A stretch of DNA of 43,508 nucleotides from Sphaerospermopsis aphanizomenoides BCCUSP55 (GCF_001586785.1 NZ_LUFH02000053.1:1-43508), one strand, 5' to 3'. Shown: positions 8,175 through 16,890, counted from the stretch's first letter. Notes: generated by a model not told the origin, from the letters alone. Translations and numbers: made by a program.

Positions 8175-8215
8175 TGGGAGCTAGAAACTAAGATTTTTGG
8201 ATAAGGTATTGGGAT

Positions 8216-8569
8216 ATGAAACATTTTTTATTAACTTGGCTTGGTACTGCGATCGCATTACTAATTACAGCTAAAATTGTTCCTGGATTCATTATCAAGA
8301 CTTTTGTTGCAGCTTTACTTGCTGCTATTGTAATTGGTTTGGTAAATGCTATTATCCGTCCAATTTTGAAAATATTAGCATTTCCCATCACTTTAATTAC
8401 TTTTGGTCTATTTACATTTGTTATTAACGCCTTAACTCTGTGGTTAGCAAGTGCTGTTACTCCTGGTTATGGGTTTCACATTCAGGGTTTTATCCCTGCT
8501 TTTCTCGGTTCTATTGTGCTTTCAATTGTTTCTAGCATCATTAACTATTTTCTACGAGTCCTTGATTGA
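8216..8569 (+). CDS. Phage holin family / four-helix membrane protein
   Basis: This 117-residue protein is almost entirely hydrophobic, with four predicted membrane helices (about 5-23, 27-46, 56-78 and 88-113). The motif 'LVNAIIRPILKILAFPITLITFGLFTFVINAL' identifies the 'mycobacterial 4-TM phage holin superfamily IV' (YvlD-like) group, widespread in bacteria and not phage-derived in most hosts. Function is unknown. The ATG follows 'ataaggtattgggat'. It converges with cbiG; the intergenic space carries a heptamer array. Confidence 0.85.
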   Translation: MKHFLLTWLGTAIALLITAKIVPGFIIKTFVAALLAAIVIGLVNAIIRPILKILAFPITLITFGLFTFVINALTLWLASAVTPGYGFHIQGFIPAFLGSIVLSIVSSIINYFLRVLD

Positions 8570-8616
8570 AGGGTATAGGGTGTAGGGGAACAGGGGAGCA
8601 GGGGAGAAAATAAATA

Positions 8617-8680
8617 ATTACGAATTACGAATTACGAATTACGAATTACGAATTACGAATTACGAATTACGAATTACGAA
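8617..8680. repeat. Tandem heptamer array (attacga), about 9 copies
   Basis: Nine near-perfect copies of ATTACGA run from 8617 to 8680. The array overlaps the 3' end of the cbiG-like gene on the opposite strand and supplies its last codons and stop codon (8667-8669). Confidence 0.95.
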
Positions 8681-9125
8681 TAATTTGAGCAATAGCTACT
8701 GTTACAGATCCAGTTTCCCCTGGTAAGCGGAAAATTGTTTTGGGAACTAACAACCTGATCTGCGAACTCATTGTTGTAGCTGCTAGAATAGCCGCAGCCT
8801 CAGCTACACTTGGCGTTCCTACTGTTTGTTCGATAATTTTGGCCGGGTTGGGAACACTCACACTAGCGAGAATGTCTGCTGTAAAAGTTCTGAGGGAAAA
8901 ATTGTGTAAACGACAAAATTCCAGTAACCCATGTTCTGAAGCTTTAGATTCTATGGTGGCAATACCCGCTATGGAGGAATAGGTAAATTGTGTGTCTCGC
9001 AAAATTTTCTCAATTGCCAAACTGATTAACTTAGCAGAAGTTCCCTTTTGACAACCGATCCCTACCCATAAAACTTGCTGATCTAGTAACTCTACTTGCA
9101 TATTCAAATCATTCAGTGTTATCAT
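8667..9125 (-). CDS. cbiG: CbiG C-terminal domain protein (cobalamin biosynthesis)
   Basis: CbiG (cobalt-precorrin-5A hydrolase) opens the lactone ring and releases acetaldehyde in the early-cobalt route to vitamin B12. The 152-residue product matches only the C-terminal CbiG domain: 'LWVGIGCQKGTSAKLISLAIEKIL', 'IAGIATIESKASEHGLLEFC', 'TPSVAEAAAILAA', 'RLLVPK', ending 'GSVTVAIAQIIRNS'. The N-terminal and middle domains are absent here; in many cyanobacteria this domain is fused to or partnered with the CobJ/CbiH methyltransferase. The last residues and stop codon come from a tandem heptamer array, so the natural C-terminus may have been replaced. No other cobalamin gene is nearby. Confidence 0.85.
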   Translation of the reverse strand: MITLNDLNMQVELLDQQVLWVGIGCQKGTSAKLISLAIEKILRDTQFTYSSIAGIATIESKASEHGLLEFCRLHNFSLRTFTADILASVSVPNPAKIIEQTVGTPSVAEAAAILAATTMSSQIRLLVPKTIFRLPGETGSVTVAIAQIIRNS

Positions 9126-9412
9126 GGGGAAAATTTAATATTTTATATAGAATCTCCTGAAAACCTTATCAGTAGCCAGAAAATCACACTTAAGAAAGAT
9201 TGATTTTTGGCAAATGTACTTTTAGATACAATCAAAATGATAAGTTTAATACTTTTTGTCAAACAAAAACCGATATATTTAGTACATCTAGCACAGTAGG
9301 AAACATCGAGGGATAGACACAGCAAAGGTAAAAGGTAAATTAAGTCTTCATGTTTACTTTTTTCTTCCCTTGTAGAACAAGTTTTTGATCTTGGTGTTTC
9401 AATTTCTTATTT

Positions 9413-9448
9413 CTCCGTCGTAGCAAACTCACATCAGTTACGACGGAG
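9413..9448 (+). terminator. Orphan terminator-like stem-loop
   Basis: CTCCGTCGTA (9413-9422) pairs perfectly with TACGACGGAG (9439-9448) and is followed by TTTTGCTTG on the + strand. It is a good 10-bp stem with a 16-base loop, yet no + strand gene lies before it. The 9126-9623 gap otherwise shows only AT-rich sequence and a 'gggtgttgggtgttggg' repeat near 9498-9514. It may end an unannotated small RNA. Confidence 0.45.
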
Positions 9449-9623
9449 TTTTGCTTGTTGAGTAAGGTAAACGGACTGGAGACTTGACCGAAAACAGGGT
9501 GTTGGGTGTTGGGAAAAATAAGCTTTTACACACATAGCTACAAGCAATTGATTTAATATGTTTTTGTAAAAGTGTAAGTCTTGTAGATGTATTTTGATGC
9601 ACCTATTTTTATTTGCAAGTCCC

Positions 9624-10907
9624 TTACTCCTTGGCCCCAGCTTGGCGTAAAATACTAGCAATTTTGCGATAACCATTAAACTCAGCAATCATTAAAGCTG
9701 TGTAACCACCTTGGTTTTTTAAATTCACATCCGCCCCGGCTGTAATTAACATCTGCACAGCTTGGCCATATCCTTCAGCAGCTGCCCACATCAAGGCCGT
9801 TGCACCTGCTGAGTAGGTAAAATTCACATCTGCACCTTTTTCTAGCAACAGTTGGAATATTTCTGGCTGGTTGCTAACTAAAGCTTTGACTAAAGCCGTT
9901 TTACCGTCATTTGTTAAAGCATTGATATTAGCACCTTGGTCTAGTAATGTTTTCACAGCTTGGGTGTGTCCTTGGGATACTGCTAATGTGAGGGCAACTT
10001 CCCCCAAATTCTTTTTATTCATATCTGCTTTAGCACATATCAAAGCTGCCATTATGTCACTATGTCCCTGAAATGCTGCTATAAGTAGCGGTGTATCTCC
10101 AAGATGGTTTCTGATTTCTACATTTGCGCCGCGCTGAAGTAGAATTTTTACTACATCTAGGTAGTCTTCAACAACGGCAAAGTGGAGGGCGGTTTCACCT
10201 TCTTGATCTTGGTGATTAATTTGGGCATCTCCATCTAATAAAGCTGCAACAATATGACTATGGCCTGCGGCAGATGCGGCTAACAATGCGGTGCTACCAT
10301 CGGGGTTTTTAAAGTTAGTATCAGCACCATGCAATAACAGTGTTTCTACTATATCTAAATATCCCAAGTCTGCGGCCATCATTAAAGGTGTTTCGCCTTC
10401 TGCATCTGGAACATTGACAATTTGAGTATATTGTAGTATTGATTGAACAATTGCTGTGTAGTCTTGTTTGATGGCTAGTTTTAAAGCTGTATCATCATCT
10501 TTATCGGCAATATTCGCATCAGCACCCGCAGCTAAGAGAACTTGCACGACATCAAGATGACCTTTTTGGGCTGCTGCCATTAAAGCGGTGCTGCCATCTT
10601 CATTAACGGCATTAATATCTGCACCTCTAGAGATTAAAAGCTTGACAATATCAACTTGATTGTTACTAGCTGCCAGCATTAACGCTGTTAAACCGTATGT
10701 TTTTCTAGGGAGGTTGATATTAGCGCCAAAATCTAAGAGCGATCGCACTATTTCTGTATAACCTAAATTAGCCGCAAACATTAATGCTGTCGTGCCATGG
10801 CGATCGCACCCATCCACCTGAGTACCAGTTGCTAGTAGTTCAGACAGTCTTTTGATATCGCCACTTTTTGCAGCTTTTAGCCATAAATTATTGTTGTTTT
10901 CAGTCAT
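9624..10907 (-). CDS. Ankyrin-repeat protein (13 repeats)
   Basis: The 427-residue protein is built almost entirely of ankyrin repeats. I count 13 units of about 33 residues with the signature 'G.TALM.AA..GH..IV..LL..GAD.N', starting at LWLKAAKSGD (about residue 8) and ending at YTALMIAEFNGYRKIASILRQAGAKE. There is no signal peptide, membrane segment or catalytic domain, so it is a cytoplasmic binding scaffold with unknown partner. The repeats are regular with no frameshift. Start ATG at 10907. The gene lies 135 bases downstream of the oxidoreductase gene on the same strand. Confidence 0.95.
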   Translation of the reverse strand: MTENNNNLWLKAAKSGDIKRLSELLATGTQVDGCDRHGTTALMFAANLGYTEIVRSLLDFGANINLPRKTYGLTALMLAASNNQVDIVKLLISRGADINAVNEDGSTALMAAAQKGHLDVVQVLLAAGADANIADKDDDTALKLAIKQDYTAIVQSILQYTQIVNVPDAEGETPLMMAADLGYLDIVETLLLHGADTNFKNPDGSTALLAASAAGHSHIVAALLDGDAQINHQDQEGETALHFAVVEDYLDVVKILLQRGANVEIRNHLGDTPLLIAAFQGHSDIMAALICAKADMNKKNLGEVALTLAVSQGHTQAVKTLLDQGANINALTNDGKTALVKALVSNQPEIFQLLLEKGADVNFTYSAGATALMWAAAEGYGQAVQMLITAGADVNLKNQGGYTALMIAEFNGYRKIASILRQAGAKE

Positions 10908-11042
10908 AGTAAAAGTCCCATATAGGTATATTTGAGTAAAAGGGAACTCTGAGATTATTTATTGGTATGATTGCAGGATACAACGGCTGTTGCTTTACCA
11001 CTGTCACCTGTCACCTACTAAATGTGTACGCTGCATAAACTT

Positions 11043-12200
11043 TTAGTGTATATTTCGATGATGGGGAAATTGTGCCATAAAACGGCGATCAATACAGTCT
11101 TTCCATTGCCACAATAATTGATGGGGTGGTAAAGTCCAACTACCTCTATTAGCTAATGCTCGTCCGTCTCCTGTACCAATTAAACTCAAATAAGCTGTTT
11201 GTGGGTTGTAAGGTTTGAGAGATGCACTTAAAATCATCCTTCGTAAATTCTCATATAAAGGTTGACCTTGACGCACCGCAAATACACCAGCTTTTGGTAG
11301 TTGATAATTAATCATGGTGGCTATATCACCTGCGGCGAAAATATGCGGATGGGTAACAGATTGCAAATAATCATTGACTAAAATAAACCCTTGGTCATCA
11401 GTACCAATTCCCGAATCTTTTACCCAATTTGCTGCTGATGCTTGTGTCACCCAAAATACTTGATCACAAGTTACTATTAACCCAGATTCACATTTAATTC
11501 TCAAGCTTTCATTGATTAATTGTGTAACCTCACACACTGTTTCTGCTAAATGCAATTTCACACCTTTATTGATTAATAAATCTTGCATAATTCGCCGCAC
11601 TGATGGGTGATGACTGGGCATTAATTCCCCACTACTTTGAAATAAATGAATTTCCGATTTTTGCAAGCCGGCAAGCATTGATAAGGCTAATTCCACACCA
11701 CCAGCACCACCGCCAACAATGGCAATATTTAGGGATTTTTGAGGATTTTTAACTGAATTTTCCTGCAATTTATACCAGTGGGTTAAAAATTGTGCGACAG
11801 GTTTCACAGCAATTGTATATTCGGCTGCACCTAATACAGACAATTTTGTCGGAGTGCTGCCAATATCAATAGACAGCAGATCAAAATCTACCGCAGATTG
11901 GTTAGCACAAAGCACTTTTTTGTTGTTTAAATCCAGCCCAATTACGCGGTCAATATACAACTGCGCCTGAGCAAAATTACTTAAACTTTGTAAATCAATA
12001 TGGCACTGGGAATAACTATAAAATCCGGCAATATGTCCGGGTAACATTCCTGAGTATGGCGTATATATATTTGGCGTAATTAAAATCAATCTGACTCCAG
12101 GTAAAGGTTGATTACCAAAAAGTCTCAACACTAGGGCATGACTGTGACCACCACCTATCAGCACTAGATTTTTCAGAATTGGCTGGGTATTTGGTTGCAT
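11043..12200 (-). CDS. NADH dehydrogenase-like FAD oxidoreductase (SelD-associated type)
   Basis: The 385-residue flavoprotein has an N-terminal FAD-binding motif (VLIGGGHSHALVLRLF, about 12-27) and a second Rossmann motif for NAD(P)H (IAIVGGGAGGVELALSML, about 159-176). The FAD segment near the end reads 'HIFAAGDIATM'. The pattern 'GGGHSHALVL...TPYSGMLPGHIAGFYS' identifies the oxidoreductase that in many cyanobacteria is the N-terminal half of a fusion with selenide, water dikinase (SelD). Here the frame stops right after 'DCIDRRFMAQF' and no SelD half follows; downstream is the ankyrin gene. It is either a natural stand-alone form or one that has lost SelD. Electron acceptor unknown. Confidence 0.85.
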   Translation of the reverse strand: MQPNTQPILKNLVLIGGGHSHALVLRLFGNQPLPGVRLILITPNIYTPYSGMLPGHIAGFYSYSQCHIDLQSLSNFAQAQLYIDRVIGLDLNNKKVLCANQSAVDFDLLSIDIGSTPTKLSVLGAAEYTIAVKPVAQFLTHWYKLQENSVKNPQKSLNIAIVGGGAGGVELALSMLAGLQKSEIHLFQSSGELMPSHHPSVRRIMQDLLINKGVKLHLAETVCEVTQLINESLRIKCESGLIVTCDQVFWVTQASAANWVKDSGIGTDDQGFILVNDYLQSVTHPHIFAAGDIATMINYQLPKAGVFAVRQGQPLYENLRRMILSASLKPYNPQTAYLSLIGTGDGRALANRGSWTLPPHQLLWQWKDCIDRRFMAQFPHHRNIH

Positions 12201-12223
12201 CTCAAGAGTTTAGTAAATAACGT

Positions 12224-12330
12224 CAGGAGTATGGCTGACACCAAGCTATGCCTATGGCTCCTGCGTCGCCACGCAAGCTATCGGCACGCTGCGCGTTAGC
12301 GGAGCTTTCGCTTTAGCGATACGTTATCAG
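12224..12330. repeat. Dispersed palindromic repeat cluster
   Basis: The 300-bp gap before the pentapeptide genes holds 'caggagtatggct' (12224-12236), 'ccaagctatgcctatggct' (12241-12259) and 'cgctgcgcgttagcggagct' (12287-12306). Near-identical modules recur at 35862-35880 and, as 'aggagtatggct', at 43351-43400. At 12391-12428 is a 'aatccaa/aatctaa' heptamer run. No gene is seen here. Confidence 0.75.
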
Positions 12331-12500
12331 AAGCTAGGAGACAGAAGTTTTTTAATTTCGACTTTTGACCAACAATTCCTTGATGATATCAATCCAAAAT
12401 CCAAAATCCAAAATCTAGAATCTAAAATCGAATGACTTTTAACTTGATTTATCTGTCTACACAAGTATGTTCAATTATCCCAGCGGATTGCTAGATCAAT

Positions 12501-13256
12501 ATGATGAAAATGTTAAAAATTATTCCTCTCACTTATGAATACGCCAAGAAAAATATTTTCATCAATCAAATACTGGCAATAAAAATCATCCATTGGATAC
12601 TGGAAAATGCCAAAACAGTAAAACATAATCTACACAATAACTCCTATCAATATCACTTAATGAAGGTTATCAAAGGACTGGAGAATAATTCAATAGAAAT
12701 CAGTTTATCTGCAATTCAGGATTTAGAGCGTCTTGCTGAAGTGAATCCACAATACCACTGGATAATTATGGATATGCTGATGAATTTCGTGCGAAATAAA
12801 GCTGGCAATCTATCATCACAGGAAGTAATAAATAATTCTACAGCTAATACGCGGATAGTAATTCAAGCAGCTATTACCGTGATTGCTAGAAGAGACGCAA
12901 ACCAAGACCCAGAAAATGAGCAAATTGATTTAAGTTACACAGATTTAAGGGGAGTAAACCTACAAGGTGCAAACCTAGAACAAACAAATCTTTATCAAGT
13001 TAATTTATCACAAGCAAATTTGTCTGGTGCTAACCTTTCAGGTGCAATTCTCAGTGCAGCAAATTTGTCTGGTGCTAACCTTAATTGTGCCAACCTTTCT
13101 GGTGCAATTCTCAGTGCAGCAAATCTGTCTAGTGCGAATCTGTCTGGGGCAAATTTGCGTCGAGCGAATCTATATTTAGCTAGTTTACAGGATGCTATTT
13201 TGAATGATGCTATTCTTGATGGTGCAAATCTCAGAGAAGCTAAGTTGAACTGTTAA
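12501..13256 (+). CDS. Pentapeptide-repeat protein, paralog 1
   Basis: The 251-residue protein has a non-repeat N-terminal part (1-about 145) and a right-handed pentapeptide-repeat helix (about 146-250) with the A(D/N)LXX signature ('ANLSGANLSGAILSAANLSGANL'). Residues about 74-110 (AIQDLERLAEVNPQYHWIIMDMLMNFVRN) and 'IQAAITVIARRD...DLSYTDLRGVNL' match the same two segments of the next gene, so the two are tandem paralogs. This copy lacks that gene's membrane helices. Adjacent repeats at 13041 and 13101 are nearly identical over more than 35 bp (60-bp period), indicating recent internal duplication. The start is one of several close ATGs (12501, 12504, 12510). A terminator follows at 13391. 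Confidence 0.93.
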   Translation: MMKMLKIIPLTYEYAKKNIFINQILAIKIIHWILENAKTVKHNLHNNSYQYHLMKVIKGLENNSIEISLSAIQDLERLAEVNPQYHWIIMDMLMNFVRNKAGNLSSQEVINNSTANTRIVIQAAITVIARRDANQDPENEQIDLSYTDLRGVNLQGANLEQTNLYQVNLSQANLSGANLSGAILSAANLSGANLNCANLSGAILSAANLSSANLSGANLRRANLYLASLQDAILNDAILDGANLREAKLNC

Positions 13257-13390
13257 AATCAAAAATAAGGGTGTAAGGGTATAAGAGTGTAGGGATGTAC
13301 GGGAAGAAATACTGTTTCTTTCATTCGCAGCAAGTAGTTTACCACCAGTGTGCCTGGTTTTAAGAAACAAAATATACCAAAAATACTAAA

Positions 13391-13426
13391 GAAAAGGGAA
13401 AAGGTAAAAATTTTTTCCCTTTTTTC
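13391..13426 (+). terminator. Rho-independent terminator after pentapeptide gene 1
   Basis: AAAAGGGAAAA (13392-13402) pairs with TTTTCCCTTTT (13413-13423), followed by more T residues. Its location between the two pentapeptide genes suggests they are transcribed separately. The stem is short in GC, so strength is uncertain. Confidence 0.6.
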
Positions 13427-13506
13427 GTGAGAAAAGTTTAGATATCTAAATTTGAAGCTAAATGCTATACTGTTTTTTTTATTCATCTCAGTAATAACTC
13501 ATTCTT

Positions 13507-14997
13507 GTGAAGCATCTTTCTGGTATGTCTGCTAAAAAGACAGACGCAACTTTGCATTGGTTGATCACCATCATCGTTATTGCTGCTCTGTCCTTAATAC
13601 TGATTGTCTTCGCATCTACTAATATTGAGAAGTTATCACTCCAGCAGCGAATTGCTGACAAAAATCAAGCATTAACTACTATTGCTATAGTTTTTTTGGG
13701 TTTAGCAGTGACGGTTAATGTTTACTACGCAGCCAAGCGGATTCAAGTAATGCAAAAAAATGCCATCACGGCTGAGAAAACTCTAGAAATTGGCATTGAA
13801 AATACTAAACTCACCCAAGAAAGACTAGTTGCAGAAAGATTCATTGGTTCTATTGCCCAGTTAGGACATGAAAAGGTAGAAACGCGCATCGGTGCGATTT
13901 ATGCCTTGGAAAGAATTGCCCAAGATTTTCCTCAAGAACATTGGACAATTATGGAAATTCTTACTGCATTTGTCCGTGAAAATGCACCTATACAACTGGA
14001 GCGGAAGCCACAAAAACCAGAAGATTTTATGGCGATTGATTTCGCTAAAAATCGTGACAGGTTACGTCGTCAACAGTCAGCAGATTATTCTTTGCCCTTA
14101 GAATCTTTTAAACTTCGTACTGATATTCAAGCAGCTTTAACTGTCATCGGTAGACGCAATTTTCAACAAGATCGAGAAAATCAAAAACTCAATTTACGCA
14201 ATACCGATATCAGACGAGTAAACTTAGCAGGGGCTAAACTACAACGAGTAGACTTACGCGGATCTGATTTGTGTGGTGCGGATTTGCGGGAAGTAGATTT
14301 AAGTGAAGCAGAATTGGATGGTGCAAAACTTATCGGTTCAATTCTTTATGAAGCCAATTTATTTAAAGCGAGTTTGCGGGGAGTTAATTTGAGTCGAGCC
14401 AATCTCAATCTTGCTAATTTATATGGAGTAAACTTGCGTTCTGCTAATTTGTTTGGTGCTAGTTTGCGTTCTGCTAATTTACAAGCTGCAAATTTGTATA
14501 AAGCTAATTTGCAACAGGCAACTCTCAAAGCAGCAAATTTATCTGGTGCTAAGTTATTTCTTGCTAACTTGCAAGGTGCGAAATTGGGTAAAACTAATTT
14601 ACGTTCAGCAGGTTTGATTGCGGCGAATTTGCAAGGAGCAAATCTCAATGGTGCAAATCTCCAAGGTGCAAATTTGAACGCTGCCAAATTACAGCAAACG
14701 GATATCTATTTTGCTAATCTCAGTGAAGCTAGTTTAACAGAAGCTGATTTAGATCATGCGAATTTGATGGGAGCTAATCTTTGTCAAGCAACCCTTGATG
14801 AAGCTGATCTTTCTTGGGCAAATTTAATGGGTGCTAATTTGTCTGGCGCTCGTCTTTGTGATGTGAGACTGACTGGGGCAATTTTAACTGGGGCAAAAAA
14901 CCTGGAATCTGAGCAGATAGTTATGGCGTTGGGCGATCGCACCACTCGTCTCCCTGATTATATCGAAGCGCCAGCCAGTTGGTTACAATCGGTTTAA
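13507..14997 (+). CDS. Membrane-anchored pentapeptide-repeat protein, paralog 2
   Basis: The 496-residue protein has two membrane helices near the N-terminus (about 18-38, WLITIIVIAALSLILIVFAS; about 54-73, TTIAIVFLGLAVTVNVYYAA) and a coiled segment (about 80-110). A cytoplasmic module follows (AQLGHEKVETRIGAIYALERIAQDFPQEHWTIMEILTAFVREN, about 118-160) and then a long pentapeptide helix (about 228-475, roughly 50 repeats of A(N/D)LXX). The 'ALERIA...W.IME.L..FVR' module is common in cyanobacterial membrane pentapeptide proteins; its function is unknown. The frame starts with GTG at 13507; an ATG at 13525 is an equally plausible start and neither has a clear ribosome site. It is paralogous to the preceding gene. 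Confidence 0.92.
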   Translation: MKHLSGMSAKKTDATLHWLITIIVIAALSLILIVFASTNIEKLSLQQRIADKNQALTTIAIVFLGLAVTVNVYYAAKRIQVMQKNAITAEKTLEIGIENTKLTQERLVAERFIGSIAQLGHEKVETRIGAIYALERIAQDFPQEHWTIMEILTAFVRENAPIQLERKPQKPEDFMAIDFAKNRDRLRRQQSADYSLPLESFKLRTDIQAALTVIGRRNFQQDRENQKLNLRNTDIRRVNLAGAKLQRVDLRGSDLCGADLREVDLSEAELDGAKLIGSILYEANLFKASLRGVNLSRANLNLANLYGVNLRSANLFGASLRSANLQAANLYKANLQQATLKAANLSGAKLFLANLQGAKLGKTNLRSAGLIAANLQGANLNGANLQGANLNAAKLQQTDIYFANLSEASLTEADLDHANLMGANLCQATLDEADLSWANLMGANLSGARLCDVRLTGAILTGAKNLESEQIVMALGDRTTRLPDYIEAPASWLQSV

Positions 14998-15041
14998 ATA
15001 CCTCAACTTCAAGATTGCTAGTTTCGGTGCATTCTACCTTT

Positions 15042-15072
15042 TGTCAGCATTCAGCCGTCAGCCGTCAGCTAT
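15042..15072. repeat. Short tandem repeat 'tcagccg' in the gap before the subtilase
   Basis: The 14998-15330 gap contains a 'gtcagcattcagccgtcagc' repeat and otherwise AT-rich DNA that should hold the subtilase promoter; no clear -35/-10 pair or other gene is visible. Confidence 0.5.
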
Positions 15073-15330
15073 TTAATTGAAATATTGTTATCAAAATCTC
15101 ATATTTTATGCTCAACAAAGTCATTAAATCATAACTTAATAATTGTCATGATTGCTTGTTTTTAAATTAGTGAATTCGTAATCAAAATAGCTTTTTAAAA
15201 CTGTCACTTCATAGTAATTTTTAGATAAAGGGGAATAACTAGCAATTTCCAGGTGTAGGCAAGCTTTTGTATAACAAAGGCTAAAAAGTTATGCTGTTTT
15301 AAAAATACTATATTTGAGGATTAAAGTCTA

Positions 15331-16827
15331 ATGAAATTTGATATTACTAACAATTTTTCTGATCATAAAGACCTGAATATTACTCCTATCTCCCCAGTAG
15401 ATACCTTTCAAACTCAGGCTGATAGCAGTTTAAGTTGGGGTCATCGTAGTAGCTTACCGACTAAGGACAATAGTGAACCTATTTTCACCACTAGCAGCTA
15501 TAACTCCCAGAATGGCTATGGCTTAGTCAATGCAGGAACAGCAGTCAGCAAAGCCGCTGGTGAAAGTCCTTATGCAGACGCGCCAGATTTGGGTGGAAAT
15601 AATTGGGGTGCAGATATGGTGAATGCCCCCGCCGCATGGGAAAATGGACATACAGGCCAGGGAATAATTGTCGCTGTTTTAGATACTGGAGTTGACTATA
15701 ATCATGAAGATTTAAATAATAATATTTGGACAAATAATAAAGAAATTGCTGGTAATGGTATAGATGATGATGGCAATGGCTATGTTGATGATTATCAAGG
15801 TTGGAATTTTGATAGTAAGAATAATAATGTTTTAGATGACAATGGTCATGGAACTCATGTTTCTGGAACTATTGCTGGGGAAAATAACGGTAGAGGTGTA
15901 ACTGGTATTGCCTATAATTCCCAAATTATGGCAGTCAAAGTTTTAGATAAAAATGGTTCAGGTTCTTATGCAAATATCGCTAATGGTATCCGTTATGCTG
16001 TAGATAATGGTGCTGATGTGATTAACCTGAGTTTAGGAGGAAATTCTTCTAACAATACTCTGAAATCAGCGATTGAATATGCGGGCAGTAAAGGGGTAAT
16101 TGTGGTGATGGCCGCAGGTAACGATGGCGATTCTACACCAACCTATCCGGCTCGTTATGCTTATGATTCAGGAATTGCTGTTGGGGCGGTAAATCAAAAT
16201 AATCAACTAACTAATTTTTCTAACCGTTCTGGTTCTCAAGAAATCAAATATGTGACTGCTCCAGGTGAGGATATTTACTCCACATTGCCAGATAATAAAT
16301 ATGGTACTTACAGTGGAACTTCTATGGCTGCTCCCCACGTTGCAGGGGTGGTGGCGTTGATGCTGAGTGCTAACCCTAACCTGACAGAAAGCCAAGTGCG
16401 GGAAATTATCACAAGTACGGCTGAAAATGGGACAAATGCTCAAGATCCCACTCAGCCTTCAAATCCTATGCCTTCTATACCCTCTGAATTTCCGCCGCTA
16501 GATTCTTTCTTTCCTATCGACATGATTGATATAGGATCTCAATTTCCTTTTGATATTGGTTCATTCTTTCCACTAGGTTCAGAAGCACAATCAACTATGC
16601 AATTACCGCCGGTTGTTTTGTCTGTTGGTGATGATAATTTACAGTTAAGATTTGGTGATGGTGGTGCTAAAACTCCTAAGTTGGAGAGTTTAAATCAGGG
16701 GGATGATGATAAATTGGTGAGTTTAGTTGCTCAGTCTTTATCGCGTTCTTATGATAGTGCTGGGGTGAAATATACTATTGCTGGTGATGGGGATATTGAG
16801 AGGGAGGATTTGTTTAAGAAAAGGTAA
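15331..16827 (+). CDS. Subtilisin-family (S8) serine protease
   Basis: The 498-residue product carries a complete S8 catalytic triad: Asp118 in AVLDTGVDYNHEDL, His173 in NGHGTHVSGT and Ser331 in GTSMAAPHVAG, with the oxyanion Asn264 in AAGNDGD. The catalytic domain spans about 95-370. A Pro/Phe-rich linker (about 375-430, with a repeated 'FPID/FPFD..GS.FPL' pattern) and an unassigned C-terminal part follow. The first 80 residues are polar and contain no classical signal peptide, although most subtilases are exported. The Asp/Asn/Gly-rich loop 'GNGIDDDGNGYVDD' (141-154) probably binds calcium. It is not the longer PrcA type. The ATG at 15331 has only a weak ribosome site. Confidence 0.95.
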   Translation: MKFDITNNFSDHKDLNITPISPVDTFQTQADSSLSWGHRSSLPTKDNSEPIFTTSSYNSQNGYGLVNAGTAVSKAAGESPYADAPDLGGNNWGADMVNAPAAWENGHTGQGIIVAVLDTGVDYNHEDLNNNIWTNNKEIAGNGIDDDGNGYVDDYQGWNFDSKNNNVLDDNGHGTHVSGTIAGENNGRGVTGIAYNSQIMAVKVLDKNGSGSYANIANGIRYAVDNGADVINLSLGGNSSNNTLKSAIEYAGSKGVIVVMAAGNDGDSTPTYPARYAYDSGIAVGAVNQNNQLTNFSNRSGSQEIKYVTAPGEDIYSTLPDNKYGTYSGTSMAAPHVAGVVALMLSANPNLTESQVREIITSTAENGTNAQDPTQPSNPMPSIPSEFPPLDSFFPIDMIDIGSQFPFDIGSFFPLGSEAQSTMQLPPVVLSVGDDNLQLRFGDGGAKTPKLESLNQGDDDKLVSLVAQSLSRSYDSAGVKYTIAGDGDIEREDLFKKR

Positions 16828-16867
16828 TCAATAGGGTGAATAAACTCATATAATTTTTTATTATTTC

Positions 16868-16890
16868 ATTTCGCGCAAGCGAATTTTATT
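16868..16890 (+). terminator. Small hairpin after the subtilase gene
   Basis: TTCGC-GCAA-GCGAA (16870-16883) forms a 5-bp stem with a GNRA-type loop, followed by TTTTATTT. It is placed 40 bases after the subtilase stop and could be an intrinsic terminator. Confidence 0.4.

Noticed and set aside
8617-8680. Regular repeat that might suggest a CRISPR array
   Set aside because: Units are 7 bases with no spacers; it is a short tandem repeat. The octamer array at 43333 is rejected for the same reason.
9143-9325. 60-residue minus-strand frame in the cbiG-ankyrin gap
   Set aside because: AT-rich composition, no ribosome site and no recognisable features.
14346-14687. 113-residue open frame antisense to the second pentapeptide gene
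   Set aside because: It is the mirror image of the repeat DNA (a 'KFAPxKLA' pattern) and exists only because the opposite-strand pentapeptide codons are periodic.
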